A stretch of DNA of 31,420 nt from a virus: positions 1 to 31,420 of IMG/VR virus record IMGVR_UViG_3300034061_003051; one strand, written 5' to 3'. The notes below the pieces were generated by a model. That model was not told the origin of the DNA, searched no databases, and worked only from the letters and a program-made list of their open reading frames with translations. Positions 6,344 to 15,118 of the stretch are shown one piece after another. Made by a program: the position numbers and the translations under genes. Each line of letters begins with the position of its first letter. Positions within the stretch are counted from its first letter, which is position 1.

Positions 6344-9300
6344 TTATGATGTGATATAATATAATGTTTGTGGGTATAGAGGCATATAAACATTCATAGT
6401 CTGTCCGTGTATAAACCAATCATAGAATCCAACACCACTTCCAGGCTCACCATTTAAAACTGGAATTGAAAAAGTATTACTTTTCGGTGAATAATACCTA
6501 ACACCGTTTGTATCTGTTATGAATGCATTGTATCCAAATAGTTTTCCAAAAAAATCGGTATCTATATTATTTCCAACTGCATCTGGTTGAAATGTTGAAA
6601 ATAATTTAAAGCCTGTAGCATTTTCTATATCAGAATAATTATTATTCCATATTCTAAAATTATTATATGCAATAGCTCTATAATCAGTAGTGCTGGTTGT
6701 TGATCCATTTATTTTAAAATCAAATACACCATCATTACCAGCACTATTTTTAATAATCACTTGTTGTATTTTATGAATAGTATTAATTGGATTTGTTGCC
6801 CAATTTAAAATTGTACTTGACTGTATTCTATTTCTATCTTGACTAAGGTTAGTAATTCCTGGTTGACGAATAACTTCTACTGCTGAATAAGGTAGAACAA
6901 CAGATGATTTATCAATAATATATTTAAAAAATATAAGTTTATCTGTTGTATCACTTCCATATGTAAATCCATTTACACTGCCAAATGGAATAGTAGGATC
7001 TGAAAAAATTATTTCATTTCCTGTAAGAGTTGAATTTTCTATCTTTTTCCAATTATCATAAATATATTCTTCGGCCATATCAAATTGATTAGTACCAATT
7101 CTTGGTGAAGCAATACAATAATATAAATTCTCTGTATCAATTGATGTATTATTAGCTTGGGTATCTAAATTTATTCTAAATTTATTTTCATCTTTTGCAG
7201 TACCTCTTGTAAGAGAGTACATACCATAAGATGAAGACAATTTACAATAATTACCTGGATATGGAATTATTCCAACCGCACCAGCCATTCCATATCTGTT
7301 AGTGATAAATTTAAATTCGGCAGTTTTACCAGCAACGGCCAAACTTTGTAAATCAATTGGTTTTCTTATATATGAAGTATCTTTATATACAACATCTAAT
7401 GCATTACCACGTGATTTACCATAATCTATAAATGATACGCGATCAAGATATATATCTTCATCTTCTCTTTCTTCAATAAGTAAAGAATTTGATAAAAATG
7501 GTCCTGTTTGTATTTTTAAATCAGCTATTAAATTATACAAACCTGGTTGATTTACTTCTGTAAATAATTTATCATCTATAATAGCTACTATTCTAAGTAT
7601 TGTTTGTGGTTCACTAAACACATATCCATAACCAGAATAGGTTTTACCCGATCCACCGTCAACAACATAATTTGATATGTACTCTGGAATGAATTCAATT
7701 TTAAGGTTATCTATTGGTTGTGATGGATCATTATCACCTATCCCACCCAAATCATCAACATATAATGGCACATATTGCTCACCGCTGATGCCTAACATTT
7801 TAGCAACTATTGCACCACCAAGTTTATTACCATTGTCAACTATACTTCCAACATATGCAGAACCAATAATTTTTTCTCTTCTTGTATATGATGGAATATC
7901 ATTATTAAAGTATACACCCTTTACATAATCTATTAAGAATTGATCTTCTGTTATACCCAACCAGTTATGCAATGAGTAATGTTTAATTATTGCCTCATCT
8001 GCTATATTATTATATGTTGGTTGTTGATATACTGTTAGTAGTTCACTGCCAAATTTAGTAATACCTAAATTTTTTAAATCTCTGGCCCAACCACCAGCAA
8101 CAAATCCATAATTAGTTTCATCATTATCTGCATGGTATATACTAAAAGTGGATTCCGATGTTGGTGGGGCTATATCAAAATCACGATCTAAAATAAATGA
8201 TGCATATTGTAATTGTTCTACAACACCTAGATTATTTGTTGTTTCTTCTTCTTCATCACCCTCATCTGTTACTTTTCCTCTATTAAGAAAATTATTATAT
8301 GTTGCTAATATTCTATATGCAGTATTTCCAGCACCAGGTCCATTAGTTATTTTTAATTTAAGACCTGTTACTGATCCAGAATCGAATGCCCAGTAACTAC
8401 CACAGTCATCATCATTTGTAAAAGCTCTATTTAGCAAATTACCAGAAGAATTTGTTACTAATGGTAATTTAGCTGGAAGTGGTTTTTCTGAACCTGGCCC
8501 CAATCCATTCAATCTAAAAACAAAATCTTTATTAGCTGCTACTACACCAAATGATCCAGGAATTATCTGACCTTTAATGTCAATACTTGATAAGGTATAT
8601 GAATATGCAGCAGAAATTCCTGTTTCCTTATATAACCAACCAAATCCACAGGCCCCTGAAGGTGATATTGATGCTGATGTTAATCCATGATATAAAGAAA
8701 TTTCAGAATTACTTGAAACAAATCCAGTAAATCCTTGTTTATTTGCTATTGATGCTCCGAAGAATTTATATCTTTGGCTATAATCTTGACTTAATAATGA
8801 TTTATAATAAAAATCAAGAGGAACTAATGTAGAAGCTATATTAGTTGCAAAATTTCCAGTATAGCCATAAGCAATATTATTAACACCAGGACCAACATAA
8901 ACTCCACCAAGTCTATTTTGAATCTTAGCACCATTATAATATTTAATCATGTCTGAGCGATTATATAACCATCCCAACCAAACAATCCATGGATGAGCCG
9001 CCGCAGCATGATATCCACCATCACCACTGAATATACCACCAGCATTAGGAATACCCCAACAATCTATGGCAAACTGTGTTACTTTATCAAGTGCTTTTTT
9101 ACGATTTGCCGAACTTACCCATGGCGCAAAAACAGATTGCATCATCTGATCTTTTATCTTAGCACCAGTTCCCATATAACCAGCTTTTGTTGTTTCTGGT
9201 TTGTCATTGTATAAATCATAAGCAGAAACTGCTACTTGGTGTGACGGGCCACTATAATATGGAATGTGGCTAGAAATCCACATCTCATTTACAAAATTAT

Positions 9301-10198
9301 TCCAATTATCTTGTTCAATTATAATATTTTCTGATTCATAATTTAATGTAAATCCTTTTATGTCAACTTCTATACTCGGTGTAACATAACTTTCAGTATT
9401 TTTTACCATATCTCTACGATAAAAAAGAGGTCTGGAAGATAATGATGCACCATTCCAGAAAACTGGTGGTCTATAACAATCTGAATATGTTGGGCCTACT
9501 GATAGAGCTGTAAGAATCGCATATTTTTCAATGCACATTCTGCTCATTTCAGGATTTGTCCATCTTACATATTTATTGGTTCCTTGTGGTTGAGTGGATA
9601 AATTTGGATCACTATTAAATGATGATTTTGCAGTAACTAAATTATCCCCCGCAGATAATCCTATGGGGAAGAAAAGGAATTCGCTAAAAGGAACATGGTT
9701 ATTTAACATCCCAGATCCCTTAACCAGAACATCACCTTTTCTTTCTATTGAATTTGCACAAATTCGTTCATCATAATTCCAATAATGTACAGTTGCCCCT
9801 AAAACAGTCTTTGTAAAATTAAAATCTCTTTGTTCCCACCAAGCAGGAGGATTCTTCATAGAACCACTTATGTAAAATGTAATACCTTGTAAAGAAGCTT
9901 GCCCTGCTGCTGAAGTAAATCCAGTTACTAATCTAGGAAGATTATGACCTTCGTAAGAAACACCAATGACATTAACACCAGCTGCTGGTACTATAATAAA
10001 TGGCTCACCTGAAATAAATCTACCCCAAGAGACACCAGCATTAAAACTCCACTGAAATCCATTATAAGTTACTGGTGTTATTGAACTATTGTATATGGTA
10101 GGTGCTGTAGAAAAAGTATTACTATATGGATTAGTTCTACCGGAAACAATATTTGTGCCTTTGCCTGGAGTTGGTGGTGGTGGTGGTGGTACTGCCAT
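6344..10198 (-). CDS. Giant virion-associated protein, copy 2 (1284 aa), possible tail-spike/depolymerase-like
   Basis: The second of two tandem paralogues; it shares conserved blocks end to end with 10218-14033. It starts MAVPPPPPPTPGKGTNIVSG (polyproline, then a GKG-NIVSG block) and ends HGQTMNVYMPLYPQTLYY. Shared blocks include GRFISGEPFI-(I/V)-P, RPPVFWNGASL, FYRRDMV, ALDKVTQFAIDCWG with GGIFSGDGGYH (about residues 364-395), LGWLYNR, KPLPAKLPLV, DKLF then QPGLYNL, GPFLSN, and AMAEEY-like DMAEEYIYDNW. The central 'FAIDCWG--NAGGI---GGYH' block recalls the 'GID-(Y/W)G--GG---GGH' signature I associate with alpha/alpha-toroid polysaccharide-lyase-like proteins; this is a weak resemblance. Only 19 nt separate it from its paralogue, and AGGA 7 nt before the ATG is the ribosome site. 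Position and size suggest a virion appendage. No known T4 counterpart. Confidence 0.7.
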   Translation of the reverse strand: MAVPPPPPPTPGKGTNIVSGRTNPYSNTFSTAPTIYNSSITPVTYNGFQWSFNAGVSWGRFISGEPFIIVPAAGVNVIGVSYEGHNLPRLVTGFTSAAGQASLQGITFYISGSMKNPPAWWEQRDFNFTKTVLGATVHYWNYDERICANSIERKGDVLVKGSGMLNNHVPFSEFLFFPIGLSAGDNLVTAKSSFNSDPNLSTQPQGTNKYVRWTNPEMSRMCIEKYAILTALSVGPTYSDCYRPPVFWNGASLSSRPLFYRRDMVKNTESYVTPSIEVDIKGFTLNYESENIIIEQDNWNNFVNEMWISSHIPYYSGPSHQVAVSAYDLYNDKPETTKAGYMGTGAKIKDQMMQSVFAPWVSSANRKKALDKVTQFAIDCWGIPNAGGIFSGDGGYHAAAAHPWIVWLGWLYNRSDMIKYYNGAKIQNRLGGVYVGPGVNNIAYGYTGNFATNIASTLVPLDFYYKSLLSQDYSQRYKFFGASIANKQGFTGFVSSNSEISLYHGLTSASISPSGACGFGWLYKETGISAAYSYTLSSIDIKGQIIPGSFGVVAANKDFVFRLNGLGPGSEKPLPAKLPLVTNSSGNLLNRAFTNDDDCGSYWAFDSGSVTGLKLKITNGPGAGNTAYRILATYNNFLNRGKVTDEGDEEEETTNNLGVVEQLQYASFILDRDFDIAPPTSESTFSIYHADNDETNYGFVAGGWARDLKNLGITKFGSELLTVYQQPTYNNIADEAIIKHYSLHNWLGITEDQFLIDYVKGVYFNNDIPSYTRREKIIGSAYVGSIVDNGNKLGGAIVAKMLGISGEQYVPLYVDDLGGIGDNDPSQPIDNLKIEFIPEYISNYVVDGGSGKTYSGYGYVFSEPQTILRIVAIIDDKLFTEVNQPGLYNLIADLKIQTGPFLSNSLLIEEREDEDIYLDRVSFIDYGKSRGNALDVVYKDTSYIRKPIDLQSLAVAGKTAEFKFITNRYGMAGAVGIIPYPGNYCKLSSSYGMYSLTRGTAKDENKFRINLDTQANNTSIDTENLYYCIASPRIGTNQFDMAEEYIYDNWKKIENSTLTGNEIIFSDPTIPFGSVNGFTYGSDTTDKLIFFKYIIDKSSVVLPYSAVEVIRQPGITNLSQDRNRIQSSTILNWATNPINTIHKIQQVIIKNSAGNDGVFDFKINGSTTSTTDYRAIAYNNFRIWNNNYSDIENATGFKLFSTFQPDAVGNNIDTDFFGKLFGYNAFITDTNGVRYYSPKSNTFSIPVLNGEPGSGVGFYDWFIHGQTMNVYMPLYPQTLYYITS
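10173..10190 (-). repeat. GGT microsatellite encoding a proline run
   Basis: Six perfect GGT units on the plus strand encode the PPPPPP run at residues 4-9 of the 1284-aa protein. The paralogue has the same proline run at 14012-14026 with mixed GGT/GGG codons, so the amino acids rather than the DNA repeat are conserved, which suggests a functional flexible N-terminal peptide. Confidence 0.8.
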
Positions 10199-10217
10199 TT
10201 ATTTTTCCTATTTTTAA

Positions 10218-13200
10218 TTAAGTCGTAACCCCAGTGGCCCATAGTAGTGTTTGAGGTACTAATGGCATATGGAATACCAATGTCTGGCCATGAATATATT
10301 TGTTATAGAATTGTTCATTTGGTCCAACATCACTTTCAATTATACTGACGTTTACTTCGTCATTCTTTGGTGAGTAATACTGAACACTATTCAGAGTAAA
10401 GAAGTCGTTATACTTATAACGATCTAAATGATAAATGTAAGGTTCGTTTTGACCTAAATCATTTTGTATGAATGTAGTAAATGCATCAAAGCCTTTTGCA
10501 TTTTCATATTCATAAAAATTATTATGCCATACTCTGAAGTGATTATATGCTAATCTACGATAGTCACCAGAAGATCCACTACTACTAAACTGGTATACTA
10601 AATAACCATCGCTATTAGAAGCATTGTTTGTCTTAATCTGATTTATCTTATAAAGCTTAACGATATCATTATTGTTCCAACCACTATAATTAGTATTATT
10701 AAATGGTGATACTGCGGTTCCACCCGGTGAAGGAACATTTACAGGATAATATTGTTGTGGTGTTACTTGCTTATTCACCAAATATCTGAAGAATATTAAT
10801 TTATCATCAGTAGTTGAAGTATAATTAGGTGTTAACGATCCGTTATGTAGATTTGGAATGGTGAATGTTAGTTCATTTCCGCTAATAGCATATTCAGAAA
10901 TCTGAACCCAATTACTATACTTATATTCTTCAGCCATATCAGTATTAGCACTACCTATGGTTGGGCTTGAAATACAATACCATAAATCGTTATTTTCTAC
11001 TTGAGTATCTATTGGTAATACAAGTGTCACTTCATTTTGATTCAGTGCATTTGTTCTCTTCAATGAAGCCATACCATGAGTAGAAACTAACTTGCTAGTT
11101 TCTGTGAAGTTCGGCAGAATACCAGCCGCTCCAGCCATTGCAAATCTATCTGAAACAAATGATGCTTTTATCATTGTAGAATTTGCTGCTGCTTCTTGGA
11201 AGGAAGGAAGTTCTTTGACATATTTTGTAGATCTTGTTACTTCAGTCAAAGCAGATTGAAGTCTAGCCTGTCCAAAATCTATAATTGCAATTTGATCTAT
11301 AAATTCACTAGCTGGATCTGTATTTGTTTCCGGTGTGATAATTAGTCTATTAGACAAGAATGGACCATATTTTAATTTCAATGAATCCATGAGGTTATAT
11401 AAACCTGGTTGTGCCTTGTCAATAAACAACTTATCATCAATTATAGCATAAATTCTAAATGGAGTTATAGGTTCTGTATAAGTAGCACCGAAACCTGTGT
11501 AGGTAACACCACTACCACCAAATACTTTATAAGAATCTATTTGTCTTGGAATAAATTCTAATGTAATACCGTCTAACGAGAAAGCTGGATCATTATCAGA
11601 TTGTCCAGAAAGTCCTGTTATAGTCGTTGGGAAGAATTGATCTCCAGTAAGACCAAGACCAGAACTAACCATTAAACCACCTAAAATATTCTTTTTATCA
11701 AATATTTCACCAACATAAGCACCTCCAATTACTTTTTCTAGCTTTTGTACAGAAGTTAATTCATTGCTAAAATATTGATATTTAATATAATCTATTAAAA
11801 ATTGATCTTGTGTAATTCCCAACCAATCCTGCAAAGCAGCATGTTTCATTACAGTTTCATCTGAAATATTATTATATGCTCTAGTTACATAAACTGGCTG
11901 TAATTCGCCACCGAATAAAGTAGTACCGTAAGATTTCAAACTATTAAACCAACAACCAGCACTGAACGAATATGATGACGCTGTTGGTTCCATTGGATAA
12001 ATTTCAAATACAGAAGTATTATCAATTACTCCATTCTGGAAATCTCTATCTAAAGTAAAATTAGCATATCTTAATGTAGATACTCCAGTATAGGCTGCCA
12101 ATTCAGCCTCTTCAACATCATCTCTGGCGACTTCATCACGTTTAGCAAAAACATTAGCTGCTTCAATAATTGTATAAACGGTTGGACCAGATCCAGCACC
12201 AGAAACTATTTTGAGTTTAGCACCTCTAAAGTTTGAAGATTCAAATCCCCAATATGCTTCAACGTCAGCATCAGCGGTAAAACATCTATTTACTAAATTA
12301 TTATTTGAATCAGCCACAGGAGGTAGTTTAGCTGGTAGTGGTTTTTCTGATTTTGGTCCAAGCGCATTCAATCTAGAAACATAATTTCTATCAGCAACAA
12401 CAACAGCAAATGAACCAAATACTTCTTGCCCACCCAACTTAATATTATTAATAGTATAACCATAAGCACCAGAAATACCACTAATTTTATATAACCAACC
12501 TCTACCCTGAGCCGATGGATGCAAGCTAGGTGATGTTAAACCGTGATATAAAGTTAATCCTGGGTCAGTTGCTTTAGCACCAGTAAACCCTTGAAGATCT
12601 GCTACAGAAGAACCAAACAACTTAGTTCGCTGCAAATAATCTTGACATGTTAAAGCCTTATAATAATAATCTAACGGCATTAATTTTGTTGCATTTGCAA
12701 CACTAAGGTTTCCGGTCAATCCCTCAGATAATCTATTCAAAAATTGTGCGTTTGTGTGAAAGTTTGTTATGTCATTTCTATTATAGAGCCAACCCAATAA
12801 AACATTCCATGGTCTATTTTTACCTGTTTGGTGTCCACCGTTACCAGACGCAATACCACCAGCATTAATTAGACCCCAAGAATCTATACCAAATTGGGTT
12901 ATTTTATCTAATGCTTTCTTACGATTTTCTTTAGTGACCCAGCCAGCAAAAGCAGCTTGAGCCATTTTATCCATTACTTTGGCTGAATATCCACCATAAG
13001 GTGATTTACCAACATCACTTACATCACCATTATATAAATCATGCACAGGACCAACAGCTTCGTATATGGTACTACTCCAATATGGCATATATGAAGAATT
13101 CCATTTTGTATTAACAAAATTATTCCATTCTGAAATTTCAGCTTGAATTTGTTCTGAATTCGGAACTATATCTAGACCTTTTACAGTTTTTCCAGATAGA

Positions 13201-14033
13201 GGAATCAAGTAATCGTCTGGTCTATTGACCATATCATGTCGATAGAATATTGGACGGTTTGTTAAAGATGCACCATTCCAGAAAACTGGTGGGCGATAAC
13301 AATCAGCATATGTTGGTGGTGTGGATAGAGTAGTTAAGATACCATATCTTTCCATCATACATTTATTTGCATCTGGCTCTGTCCAAGAAATATAAATATT
13401 TCTTGGCTGAGGTTTAACCATTTTTGTCCAATCTCCGTTGAAACTAGACTTACCAGTTACTAAAACATCACCAGGAACTAATTTAGTAGGCAAGAATTGG
13501 AAACCACTAAAAGGATTCTTAGGAATATATTTATTGTGGGATGGGTCAAATGGCTTATTTCGATCTGGCCAGCCAGAGGCTGCTCTTTCATCATAGTTCC
13601 AATTAAAGTATGTAAATCCGACCCAACCAAATTCTCTTTGTTCATACCAAGGAACCGGATTTTTCATGAATCCGTTGATCCAGAAGGTGAACCCATCTCC
13701 ATTAGCCGCTTGTGTTTCGGCTGAAGTAAAACCTTTCACTAGTGCTGGGCATGAGAATGTGCCTCGGCTATCAGTATAGCTCATGGCCTGAACAGTAACA
13801 CCACCAGCTGGAATAACGATAAAAGGTTCACCAGAAATAAATCTACCAGTGGTAACACCTTCACTGAGCGTCCAACTGAATCCGTTGTACGTAATTGTGT
13901 TGGAAGTTGTTAGAAGAGGTGGTGTTATGGCATCAGAGCCATAATAAGTCATTCCAATATAAGGATTGACTTTACCAGATACGATATTTGCGCCTTTGCC
14001 TGTGGTTGGTGGTGGGGGTGGGGGTGCTGCCAT
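10218..14033 (-). CDS. Giant virion-associated protein, copy 1 (1271 aa), possible tail-spike/depolymerase-like
   Basis: Upstream member of the tandem pair. The N-terminus MAAPPPPPPTTGKGANIVSG and the C-terminal HGQTLVFHMPLVPQTLLW match the copy at 6344-10198, as do the blocks RPPVFWNGASL, FYRHDMV, ALDKITQFGIDSWG (near residues 375-390), GGIASGNGGH, LGWLYNR, KPLPAKLPPV, QPGLYNL and GPFLSN. The 'GIDSWGLINAGGI' block is closer here to the lyase-like signature noted for copy 2. There is no signal peptide or transmembrane segment, and composition is rich in Tyr, Asn, Gly and aromatic residues, as in secreted or virion beta/toroid proteins. A GGAAAATAA ribosome site precedes the ATG, 10 nt after the small paralogue cluster, so it belongs to the late operon starting at 15088. 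Function is not established; a host-glycan-binding or -cleaving spike is an inference. Confidence 0.7.
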   Translation of the reverse strand: MAAPPPPPPTTGKGANIVSGKVNPYIGMTYYGSDAITPPLLTTSNTITYNGFSWTLSEGVTTGRFISGEPFIVIPAGGVTVQAMSYTDSRGTFSCPALVKGFTSAETQAANGDGFTFWINGFMKNPVPWYEQREFGWVGFTYFNWNYDERAASGWPDRNKPFDPSHNKYIPKNPFSGFQFLPTKLVPGDVLVTGKSSFNGDWTKMVKPQPRNIYISWTEPDANKCMMERYGILTTLSTPPTYADCYRPPVFWNGASLTNRPIFYRHDMVNRPDDYLIPLSGKTVKGLDIVPNSEQIQAEISEWNNFVNTKWNSSYMPYWSSTIYEAVGPVHDLYNGDVSDVGKSPYGGYSAKVMDKMAQAAFAGWVTKENRKKALDKITQFGIDSWGLINAGGIASGNGGHQTGKNRPWNVLLGWLYNRNDITNFHTNAQFLNRLSEGLTGNLSVANATKLMPLDYYYKALTCQDYLQRTKLFGSSVADLQGFTGAKATDPGLTLYHGLTSPSLHPSAQGRGWLYKISGISGAYGYTINNIKLGGQEVFGSFAVVVADRNYVSRLNALGPKSEKPLPAKLPPVADSNNNLVNRCFTADADVEAYWGFESSNFRGAKLKIVSGAGSGPTVYTIIEAANVFAKRDEVARDDVEEAELAAYTGVSTLRYANFTLDRDFQNGVIDNTSVFEIYPMEPTASSYSFSAGCWFNSLKSYGTTLFGGELQPVYVTRAYNNISDETVMKHAALQDWLGITQDQFLIDYIKYQYFSNELTSVQKLEKVIGGAYVGEIFDKKNILGGLMVSSGLGLTGDQFFPTTITGLSGQSDNDPAFSLDGITLEFIPRQIDSYKVFGGSGVTYTGFGATYTEPITPFRIYAIIDDKLFIDKAQPGLYNLMDSLKLKYGPFLSNRLIITPETNTDPASEFIDQIAIIDFGQARLQSALTEVTRSTKYVKELPSFQEAAANSTMIKASFVSDRFAMAGAAGILPNFTETSKLVSTHGMASLKRTNALNQNEVTLVLPIDTQVENNDLWYCISSPTIGSANTDMAEEYKYSNWVQISEYAISGNELTFTIPNLHNGSLTPNYTSTTDDKLIFFRYLVNKQVTPQQYYPVNVPSPGGTAVSPFNNTNYSGWNNNDIVKLYKINQIKTNNASNSDGYLVYQFSSSGSSGDYRRLAYNHFRVWHNNFYEYENAKGFDAFTTFIQNDLGQNEPYIYHLDRYKYNDFFTLNSVQYYSPKNDEVNVSIIESDVGPNEQFYNKYIHGQTLVFHMPLVPQTLLWATGVTT

Positions 14034-14043
14034 TTATTTTCCT

Positions 14044-14361
14044 TTAGTTTGCAACAATACCAATAGTGGAACCTAATACTGAGTTTGTCTTAATTTGAAT
14101 ATTACCAATATTTGATAAATTTATAAAGATACTTTCATCTGGGATAAGATTAATTTCTCTTTGTCTATTTTTTGCTGTACTATTATAAATCGTAACATTA
14201 CCGAAACCATAATTTCTTAATAAAACACCATTTTTTAAATTTGCGGTAGAAATCCCACTCACAATATCGGTAATACTAGTATAATTTACATTAGTAATAG
14301 CAACGGTAGCCATTACAATTGGATTATGAATTGGATCGATTAAAATTGAATTTCTAGACAT
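14044..14361 (-). CDS. Small beta-rich structural protein, third of a paralogous triplet (105 aa)
   Basis: The core LKNGVLLRNYGFGNVTIYNS, later INLIPDESIFINLSNIGNIQ and terminal GSTIGIVAN align with the two genes upstream: 'N-G-L-(K/R)N-G---I-(V/I)' then 'L---ESIFI------IQ-K'. It is the most diverged of the three and lacks the HGAN-GF segment. It starts one step after the upstream stop (TAAATG) with an AGGAT site, showing tight coupling. Proteins with this pattern (a small beta sandwich reading 'I-N-G---I-(Y/V)' and later 'L--GE') are frequent in phage virion clusters. Role unknown; perhaps a decoration or adaptor protein for the giant proteins next in the operon. Confidence 0.7.
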   Translation of the reverse strand: MSRNSILIDPIHNPIVMATVAITNVNYTSITDIVSGISTANLKNGVLLRNYGFGNVTIYNSTAKNRQREINLIPDESIFINLSNIGNIQIKTNSVLGSTIGIVAN

Positions 14362-14706
14362 TTAGTATCCTATTACTTCTACGTTTAGAGTAGTAGATGG
14401 TGCTCTTTTGACTTGTATTTTTGAGTAGTCTTTACACTCCAAAAATATACTTTCTCCAGAATTTAATAAAAATCCATCATTGGCTCCGTGATTTAAATCT
14501 GAATATTTCACATAAAAATATGGAGCGGAACCATATGATATATTTTTAATTAAGAATCCATACTGAGGTGTTATTTGTTCATTTAATACTGTATTTGTAC
14601 CAATATGAACAAAGCTATCAGCCTCAGATGTCAAAGTATTTGAGAAAAATACCTTTGGGTTTAAATTTCGTATTATATTTTCTATTCTTCTTGGGCCAAT
14701 AGGCAT
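14362..14706 (-). CDS. Small beta-rich structural protein, second of a paralogous triplet (114 aa)
   Basis: The protein carries QYGFLIKNISYGSAPYFYVK, then YSDLNHGANDGFLLNSGESI and FLECKDYSKIQVKR. These match the first triplet member at GVLVKNIG, VKYTTLDHGANTGFRL and the closing I-VK strand, so the two derive from one ancestor. The visible length and fold pattern agree with a single beta sandwich. A GAGGT ribosome site sits 5 nt ahead of the ATG, and 8 nt separate it from the upstream gene. No enzyme motif is present. It is probably a virion component because of the late promoter at 15081-15088 and its neighbours. Exact function unknown. Confidence 0.72.
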   Translation of the reverse strand: MPIGPRRIENIIRNLNPKVFFSNTLTSEADSFVHIGTNTVLNEQITPQYGFLIKNISYGSAPYFYVKYSDLNHGANDGFLLNSGESIFLECKDYSKIQVKRAPSTTLNVEVIGY

Positions 14707-14714
14707 GTTTTACC

Positions 14715-15059
14715 TCAGTTTGCGTATACGCTAAATGTAATTCCTGCTGAAGTGGTGATATTCTTAACGAGAATACTCGAAAGGCTGCTGGTTTCAATTA
14801 AGACTTGATCTAATTCAGTAAGTCTAAAACCAGTATTTGCACCATGATCTAGGGTAGTATACTTAACAGCGATTGGATTTGGTCCAATATTTTTAACAAG
14901 AACACCATCATTTAGAGTGACATCAGAGGCAGTTGAACCAGCCCCGGATACGTGAGTATTAATTTCTGTAAATATATTCGCTGTTGCTCCTATGTGACCA
15001 ACAGTAAACATGGCTTTCGGATTTGTGATTTGTACTTCTGCCGGAAATGTTCTAGACAT
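14715..15059 (-). CDS. Small beta-rich structural protein, first of a paralogous triplet (114 aa), head of late operon
   Basis: First gene of the late operon that continues through the two giant proteins. Recognisable strands are VTLNDGVLVKNIGPNPIAVK, YTTLDHGANTGFRLTELDQV and LIETSSLSSILVKN, which it shares with the next gene downstream. A perfect TATAAATA late promoter (15081-15088) and an AGGAG ribosome site 5 nt upstream fix the start with confidence. The N-terminus MSRTFPAEVQITNPKAMF has no signal peptide. The pattern is that of a small virion beta-sandwich protein. I cannot assign it to a T4 gene. Confidence 0.75.
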   Translation of the reverse strand: MSRTFPAEVQITNPKAMFTVGHIGATANIFTEINTHVSGAGSTASDVTLNDGVLVKNIGPNPIAVKYTTLDHGANTGFRLTELDQVLIETSSLSSILVKNITTSAGITFSVYAN

Positions 15060-15080
15060 ATTTTCTCCTATAATATATTA

Positions 15081-15088
15081 TATTTATA
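15081..15088 (-). promoter_or_regulatory. Late promoter TATAAATA for the triplet/giant-protein operon
   Basis: A perfect T4-type late motif on the minus strand. The predicted start near 15075 gives a 16-nt leader that contains AGGAGA before the ATG at 15059. The motif is embedded in the T-run of the terminator just upstream, so terminator and promoter share sequence. Confidence 0.85.
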
Positions 15089-15112
15089 AAAAAATCCCCC
15101 TCAACGGGGGAT
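15088..15112 (-). terminator. Rho-independent terminator after the GT2-TPR gene
   Basis: Stem ATCCCCC / GGGGGAT (7 bp, 15094-15112) with a 5-nt loop, followed on the minus strand by a run of Ts (15094 down to 15088). It separates the glycosyltransferase transcript from the structural operon. Confidence 0.88.
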
Positions 15113-15118
15113 CGAAAA

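Noticed and set aside
9570-9577. AATAAATA late-promoter-like motifs at 5779-5786, 9570-9577, 13528-13535 and 19615-19622
   Set aside because: All lie inside coding frames far from a start codon and all have A at the first base, while the intergenic motifs have T or C. Treated as chance hits in AT-rich DNA.
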